The notes under the pieces are model-generated. The model did no database searches and was not told the origin of the DNA. It saw only the letters and a list, made by a program, of their open reading frames with translations. Shown here one piece after another: positions 59,684 to 64,000 of a DNA stretch of 64,000 bases. Position 1 is the first letter of the stretch; the number at the start of each line of letters is the position of its first letter. Source of the stretch: Bacteroidales bacterium (GTDB lineage: Bacteria; Bacteroidota; Bacteroidia; Bacteroidales; GCA-2748055); the NCBI GenBank assembly GCA_021738565.1, contig JAIPBT010000016.1, forward strand, positions 1 to 64,000. Direction: 5' to 3'. A program made the position numbers and the translations under genes.

Positions 59684-59821
59684 TTTACCGCAGAGGTCAT
59701 ATTCGTAAAACTCATTTGAGTCGCTGCGCTTATGCGCAAAGTTTCGCAGAGTTTTTATTTTCAGGACGTTTTAGGGAGGTTTTGGGGAGTTGGAAATAAA
59801 TTTCCTGAGTTCCACGCCTCC
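59684..59821. repeat. Dispersed repeat module B, copy 2
   Basis: 138 bases nearly identical to 22583-22721 (about seven mismatches by eye). It is followed by CCAATTGACTCTAACAGGTT, similar to the sequence after module A at 22829. It lies just behind a solo end of the other repeat family. Confidence 0.85.
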
Positions 59822-59923
59822 AATTGACTCTAACAGGTTAAACATTTGAAACCACAAAGGTAAAATCTTCAGTATTCATTAGAAAATAATTAAGTTATAC
59901 TATTAATTTTCAGTCTATTATAT

Positions 59924-60029
59924 CTTCCAAAAACAGATGTCTTAATCCTAATGCCGTGGAACCCTCATGTTTTTTTCATTCCCTGTTGTGAACGCTAGTG
60001 CATGAGGGTTTCACAATTATTTTTGGAAG
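59924..60029. repeat. Nested palindromic element
   Basis: An outer 10-base pair CTTCCAAAAA (59924-59933) with TTTTTGGAAG (60020-60029) surrounds an inner 14-base pair GTGGAACCCTCATG (59956-59969) with CATGAGGGTTTCAC (60001-60014, one mismatch). It lies in a 513-base gap before the prolyl oligopeptidase gene and has no ORF. Confidence 0.6.
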
Positions 60030-60067
60030 TTGGTTGAAAAATGGGGTATGTCAAGTATCATTTCCTG

Positions 60068-60098
60068 TTGTACACTAAATTTCAATTGAATATCTTTG
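60068..60098 (+). promoter_or_regulatory. Promoter of the prolyl oligopeptidase gene
   Basis: TTG at 60068-60070, a 20-base spacer and TATCTTTG at 60091-60098, a full consensus match. The in-frame TTG at 60096 lies inside the promoter, so ATG 60126 is the start. Confidence 0.7.
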
Positions 60099-60125
60099 AA
60101 AGATATTAACCCAAATCATACTCCT

Positions 60126-62234
60126 ATGAAAAAATTAGCAGTATTCATTTCAATTGTTTTTTTGATAATGGCATGTACAGGAAAAAATGAAAAACTGGTC
60201 TATCCCGAAACCAAAAAAGTAGACCATACAGATAATTACCACGGAACCGAAGTTGCTGATCCCTACAGGTGGCTCGAAGACGACAATTCCGAAGAAACCA
60301 AAGAATGGGTGATCGCTCAGAACAAAGTTACATTTGATTACCTGGAAAAGATCCCTTTCAGGGACAAATTGAAAGAAAGGCTCACAGAAATTTGGGATTA
60401 CCCCAAAATGGGCAATCCAACCAAACGGCACGGAATTTACTTCTACTCATACAATACGGGCCTTCAGAACCAGAGTGTGATATTCATGAAGAAAAACCTT
60501 AAGGATGAAGGAGAAGTGCTGATCGACCCGAATACTTTTTCTGAAGACGGTACAGTGGCCCTGACTTCGTTTTCGGTATCCAAAGATGCCAGGTATGCAG
60601 GTTACGGGATTTCCAGGGGTGGTTCTGACTGGCAGGAGTTTTTTGTTCGGGACATAAATACAAGAGAAGACCTTGAGGACCATATAAAATGGGTGAAATT
60701 CTCAGGTATGTCATGGTACAAAGATGGCTTTTTTTACAGCAGGTACCCGGAACCGAAAGAAGGTGATGAATTGCAGGCATCCAATGAAAACAACAAAGTA
60801 TATTACCACAAGATCGGCACGTCACAGGAAGATGACAAACTGGTTTACAAAGACACAGAACATCCGCTCAGGGGATTCAATGTCAGAGTTACGGATGACA
60901 ATCAGTACCTTATTATCACTTCAACAGAAAGCACCAGTGGAAATGCATTTGGATTCAGGAAAACAGATGATAAGAAATTCACCTGGCTTGTAAAGAGTTT
61001 TGATAAAGATTATTTCCCGATAGGAAACAATGACAATTTATTGTATGTTCTGACAAATGCGGATGCCCCCAAATACAGGTTGGTGGGTATCGACCTTGAT
61101 AACCCGGGGAAAGAAAACTGGAAAGACATTATTGCTGAATCTGAGAATGTACTTCAATCTTGTTCCTACATTGGCAACCGGCTTATTGCCAGTTACCTCA
61201 AAGATGCCTACGATGTTGTTAAAGTGCATGACAACATGGGAAAATACCTTCATGACATTGAATTCCCGGGCATAGGATCAGTTGGAGGATTTGGCGGCGA
61301 TGTAAAGGATACAGTTACTTTTTACACTTTCACTTCATTCAACTATCCTCCTGTCATATTCAAATACAACATCCCGGAAAACAGGTCAGAAGTATTTTAC
61401 ACAACGGAGGTTGACTTTGACGGAAGTCAGTACAATACGGAACAGGTATTTTATACCAGCAAAGACGGAACGAAGATCCCTATGTTCATAGTTTACCGAA
61501 AGGATGTGAAACGCAACGGGAAAAACCCGACGATCCTTTACGGGTACGGTGGATTTAACATCTCACTCACACCCGGATTCAGGGCATCAAGGGCAGCATG
61601 GCTTGAACAGGGAGGCATCTATGCAATTGCAAACCTCAGGGGCGGAGGCGAATATGGTGAAGAGTGGCACAAAGCCGGCACCATTCTTAACAAACAGAAT
61701 GTTTTTGATGATTTTATTGCCGCAGCAGAATACCTGATAGATAATGATTATACATCCGATAAGAAACTGGGTATACTGGGAGGTTCTAACGGCGGACTGC
61801 TTTTAGGAGCAGTTCTCAACCAGCGACCTGAATTGTTTGCTGCTGCCGTACCTGCTGTAGGCGTAATGGACATGCTCAGGTTCCATAAATTCACCATCGG
61901 CAGATACTGGACCACCGATTATGGTTCTTCTGATGACCCCGCGCAATTTGAATACATATACAAGTATTCTCCACTCCACAATATCAGCAGCGATAAGGAT
62001 TATCCAGCGGTTATGGTCACCACGGCAGATCATGACGACAGGGTGGTTCCGGCGCATTCATTTAAGTACATTGCTACGCTGCAGGAGAAATACAATGGAG
62101 ACAACCCGGTTATCATCAGGATTGAGACAGATGCCGGTCATGGAGGAGGAAAGCCCACTACAAAGTACATCGAGGAATTGACCGATGAATTTGCTTTCTT
62201 CTGGTACAACATGAATTTCAAACCCAGGTTCTAG
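60126..62234 (+). CDS. Prolyl oligopeptidase (S9A family), lipoprotein-like
   Basis: The 702-residue serine peptidase has an N-terminal lipoprotein-like signal (FLIMACTG), the S9A opening VDHTDNYHGTEVADPYRWLEDDNS, a seven-bladed propeller and a C-terminal alpha/beta-hydrolase. The triad can be read: Ser554 in LGGSNGG, Asp637 in ADHDDRVVP and His672 in DAGHGGGK. It cleaves short proline-containing peptides, probably in the periplasm. The dNK gene follows 9 bases later, so the two may be co-transcribed. Confidence 0.94.
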   Translation: MKKLAVFISIVFLIMACTGKNEKLVYPETKKVDHTDNYHGTEVADPYRWLEDDNSEETKEWVIAQNKVTFDYLEKIPFRDKLKERLTEIWDYPKMGNPTKRHGIYFYSYNTGLQNQSVIFMKKNLKDEGEVLIDPNTFSEDGTVALTSFSVSKDARYAGYGISRGGSDWQEFFVRDINTREDLEDHIKWVKFSGMSWYKDGFFYSRYPEPKEGDELQASNENNKVYYHKIGTSQEDDKLVYKDTEHPLRGFNVRVTDDNQYLIITSTESTSGNAFGFRKTDDKKFTWLVKSFDKDYFPIGNNDNLLYVLTNADAPKYRLVGIDLDNPGKENWKDIIAESENVLQSCSYIGNRLIASYLKDAYDVVKVHDNMGKYLHDIEFPGIGSVGGFGGDVKDTVTFYTFTSFNYPPVIFKYNIPENRSEVFYTTEVDFDGSQYNTEQVFYTSKDGTKIPMFIVYRKDVKRNGKNPTILYGYGGFNISLTPGFRASRAAWLEQGGIYAIANLRGGGEYGEEWHKAGTILNKQNVFDDFIAAAEYLIDNDYTSDKKLGILGGSNGGLLLGAVLNQRPELFAAAVPAVGVMDMLRFHKFTIGRYWTTDYGSSDDPAQFEYIYKYSPLHNISSDKDYPAVMVTTADHDDRVVPAHSFKYIATLQEKYNGDNPVIIRIETDAGHGGGKPTTKYIEELTDEFAFFWYNMNFKPRF

Positions 62235-62243
62235 TATCAGCAA

Positions 62244-62879
62244 GTGAACTTCAATTATCTGGTGATCGAAGGAAATATAGGCGCAGGAAAAACTTCCCTG
62301 GCCAGGCAGCTCGCGGCTGATACAAATTCAAAACTGATACTCGAGCAGTTCAAGGAGAATCCGTTTTTACCCCTTTTCTATAAGAATCCGGAAAAATATG
62401 CTTTCCCTGTTGAATTGACATTCCTGGCAGACCGCTACCATCAACTGAACAAAGAGATCTCTGTCAGGGACCTTTTTCAAACCAGAACCATCAGTGATTA
62501 TCACTTCATTAAATCCCTTATCTTTAGCAGAGAAACATTAAAAGACAATGAATACACGCTGTTCAGAAGGCTATTCAACATCATTCAGCAGCAACTTCCC
62601 CAACCCGATATTTATGTATATCTTCATGCTTCATCTGAAAAACTGGTCGATAATATAAAAAACAGGGGACGGGAATATGAAAAGGATATAACACAGGCAT
62701 ATCTTGAAAAGATTCAAAAAGGCTATTTTGAATTCATAAAGACACACCCGGAATGGACTTTTCTTGTCATAGATACAGAAAATCTTGACTTTGTAAATAA
62801 TACAGATGATTACAATAAAATCAAAAAAATGGTGCTTGAAGATGAATTTAAGCCCGGAATGAACATGATTGTCCTGTAG
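62244..62879 (+). CDS. Deoxynucleoside kinase
   Basis: The 211-residue P-loop kinase (GNIGAGKTS, residues 10-18) has the dNK-family ERS/DRY-like segment LADRYHQLN, DYHFIKSLIFS and the lid-region Arg in NIKNRGREYEKDI. It phosphorylates deoxynucleosides for salvage; purine versus pyrimidine preference is not clear from the sequence. It starts with GTG (62244), and the first residues (MNFNYLVIEGNIG) align well with family members. Confidence 0.9.
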   Translation: MNFNYLVIEGNIGAGKTSLARQLAADTNSKLILEQFKENPFLPLFYKNPEKYAFPVELTFLADRYHQLNKEISVRDLFQTRTISDYHFIKSLIFSRETLKDNEYTLFRRLFNIIQQQLPQPDIYVYLHASSEKLVDNIKNRGREYEKDITQAYLEKIQKGYFEFIKTHPEWTFLVIDTENLDFVNNTDDYNKIKKMVLEDEFKPGMNMIVL

Positions 62880-62927
62880 AAATCACCTGTAAACGCTTAT
62901 TTATTTTATTTTTATCAAAAACATTAT

Positions 62928-62935
62928 TAAGTTTG
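62928..62935 (+). promoter_or_regulatory. -7 element TAAGTTTG for the OmpA-type lipoprotein gene
   Basis: An exact TAnnTTTG match 59 bases upstream of ATG 62995; an overlapping TACTTTCG variant lies at 62936-62943. Confidence 0.5.
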
Positions 62936-62994
62936 TACTTTCGAGTAAATACGGAATACAACATTTAAAAGTTAAAACAAATAACCAGATCGCT

Positions 62995-64000
62995 ATGAAA
63001 AAAATTAGAAACTCTGCTCTTATCATTCTTGCAGCAGCTGTTATCAGCAGCTGTGGCGGCCTTAACAAGATGGTTTCGGATGCTGACCAGGTAGCCTATA
63101 AAGTATCTCCCGAAGTGCTTGAAATGCACGGTGGTGAGGTTGAAGTGGCAGTTGATGTGTCTTACCCGCCCAAATACTTTAACAAAAAGGCTGTTCTCAC
63201 ACTGACACCTGTTGTTAAATATGCCGGAGGAGAAACTGAACTTGAAAAAATTGTTGTTCAGGGAGAAGATGTTACTGAAAACAATAAGGTTATAGATTTT
63301 GATGCCGGTGGAAAAGGAAAAGTTACTGATTCATTCGAATACAGTGATGAAATGATGATGTCAGAACTATTTCTTCAGATATCTGCAGATCTAAAAGGAA
63401 AAACTGCTGATTTTGAAGATGTTAAGTTAGCTGATGGAATTATCACTACTGCAAACCTCGTGGAGTTAAATCCCAAAACCCTTACTTTCAGTGACAACTA
63501 CAAAAGGATCATTCCGGATGAATATGTTACAGATATAAAGTATGTGATCAACAGGGCTGATGTACGCCGGTCTGAAACCAACAAAGAAGATGTTGTTGCT
63601 ATGACAGATTTCCTCAAAAAATCCGGTGGCGATGAAAGAACCGAATTTAAGAAAGTTGAGATTTCAGCTTACGCCTCTCCTGACGGTGAGCTTGATTTCA
63701 ATGAAAAACTCTCCGAAAAACGGAAAAGTTCTGCCAACAAATACCTTCAGAGCACACTCAAGAGAGCTGATGTTGAAGTAGCTGAGGAATTGCTTTCACT
63801 GCTTTCTACTGCTGAGGACTGGGAAGGTTTCAAAAAATTAATGGAAGCTTCTGACATACAGGATAAAGAAATGATTCTCCGTGTGCTGAGCATGCATTCC
63901 GATCCGGAAGTCCGCGAACAGGAAATAAGGAACATTTCCGCTGCTTTTGAGGTTATCAAGGAGGAGATCCTTCCGCAGTTAAGAAGGTCAAAATTTACAG
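62995..64000 (+). CDS. OmpA-like outer-membrane lipoprotein, 3' end beyond window
   Basis: The reading frame is open from ATG 62995 to the window edge (335 codons and one base). The signal is a lipoprotein type (ILAAAVISSCGG, Cys20). Residues 30-150 are beta-rich and Lys/Glu-rich; the region around KKVEISAYASPDGELDFNEK followed by LSEKRKSSANKYL is the OmpA-like peptidoglycan-contact motif, with an unusual helical insertion after it (ADVEVAEELLSLLS...). Similar Bacteroidota proteins continue into tetratricopeptide repeats, which may lie beyond the edge. Likely anchored in the outer membrane, tethering it to the wall. Confidence 0.75.
   Translation, partial: MKKIRNSALIILAAAVISSCGGLNKMVSDADQVAYKVSPEVLEMHGGEVEVAVDVSYPPKYFNKKAVLTLTPVVKYAGGETELEKIVVQGEDVTENNKVIDFDAGGKGKVTDSFEYSDEMMMSELFLQISADLKGKTADFEDVKLADGIITTANLVELNPKTLTFSDNYKRIIPDEYVTDIKYVINRADVRRSETNKEDVVAMTDFLKKSGGDERTEFKKVEISAYASPDGELDFNEKLSEKRKSSANKYLQSTLKRADVEVAEELLSLLSTAEDWEGFKKLMEASDIQDKEMILRVLSMHSDPEVREQEIRNISAAFEVIKEEILPQLRRSKFT

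Noticed and set aside
1-64000. CRISPR arrays, rRNA, tRNA and prophage genes
   Set aside because: I looked for regularly spaced repeats, cloverleaf-like segments and integrase or capsid motifs, and found none by eye. A tRNA or array scan would be needed to exclude them fully.

Overview
The window looks like a chromosomal segment of a Bacteroidota (Bacteroidetes) bacterium, most likely from the Bacteroidales/Marinilabiliales side. Direct support: many start regions carry the Bacteroidota -7 element TAnnTTTG; there is a type IX secretion sorting domain; ECF sigma/FecR/STN and CarboxypepD_reg/TonB families are present; and several families typical of the phylum occur (DUF4294, DUF2851, DUF4136, DUF5777). 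I saw no rRNA, tRNA, CRISPR array, prophage or intact IS transposase. Most of the window is ordinary chromosome. The unusual material is in the intergenic regions and in a few accessory operons.

Layout. 1-420: a promoter joined directly to a long terminator hairpin (possible small RNA), then rpmH. 498-6990: an FAD oxidoreductase, a short palindromic repeat, then a cell-envelope block (PASTA protein, T9SS-exported protein, RluA-type pseudouridine synthase, Ddl). 7103-8246: a lipoprotein and an outer-membrane barrel. 8230-14827 (minus): a complete tryptophan operon trpEGDCFBA preceded by a classical attenuator with a 17-residue leader peptide containing Trp-Trp-Trp. 15018-17651: an LspA-like membrane protein, a DUF4136 lipoprotein and an SDR enzyme. 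17869-22401: a trans-envelope signalling cluster (CarboxypepD_reg protein, ECF sigma, FecR anti-sigma, STN/CarboxypepD_reg paralogue). 22402-23212: modular non-coding repeats. 23213-27039: a sulfatase and a clan-A-type glycoside hydrolase, convergent. 27247-27488: a MITE-like element. 27558-33500: metallophosphoesterase, Crp/Fnr regulator, M3 peptidase and polyprenyl-phosphate sugar transferase. 33732-38419: Pcm, an MBL hydrolase, GcvP and an SSB-like protein.

38760-42334 is a c-type cytochrome module: a monoheme lipoprotein, a DUF5777 outer-membrane barrel, a seven-heme membrane-anchored cytochrome, a cytochrome b and a second monoheme cytochrome. It could connect the quinone pool with the periplasm or outer membrane. 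42673-46361 encodes the three parts of a biotin-dependent acyl-CoA carboxylase. 46367-48321: ThpR, ElbB and a DUF4294 protein. 48526-52823: PHO-box-like repeats upstream of a beta-helix lipoprotein and a TonB-dependent receptor, with a terminator between the two genes. 53195-56903: two CDGSH iron-sulfur proteins, arginine deiminase, DUF2851 and a pore-only potassium-channel-like protein. 57021-62879: rpsO-pnp, more dispersed repeats, a prolyl oligopeptidase and a deoxynucleoside kinase. 62995-end: a truncated OmpA-type lipoprotein.

The best candidates for under-described biology are the trp attenuator, the DUF5777/multiheme cytochrome locus, the STN-without-receptor sigma/FecR circuit, the PHO-like boxes ahead of the TonB pair, and a family of short elements with conserved ends but unrelated cores.
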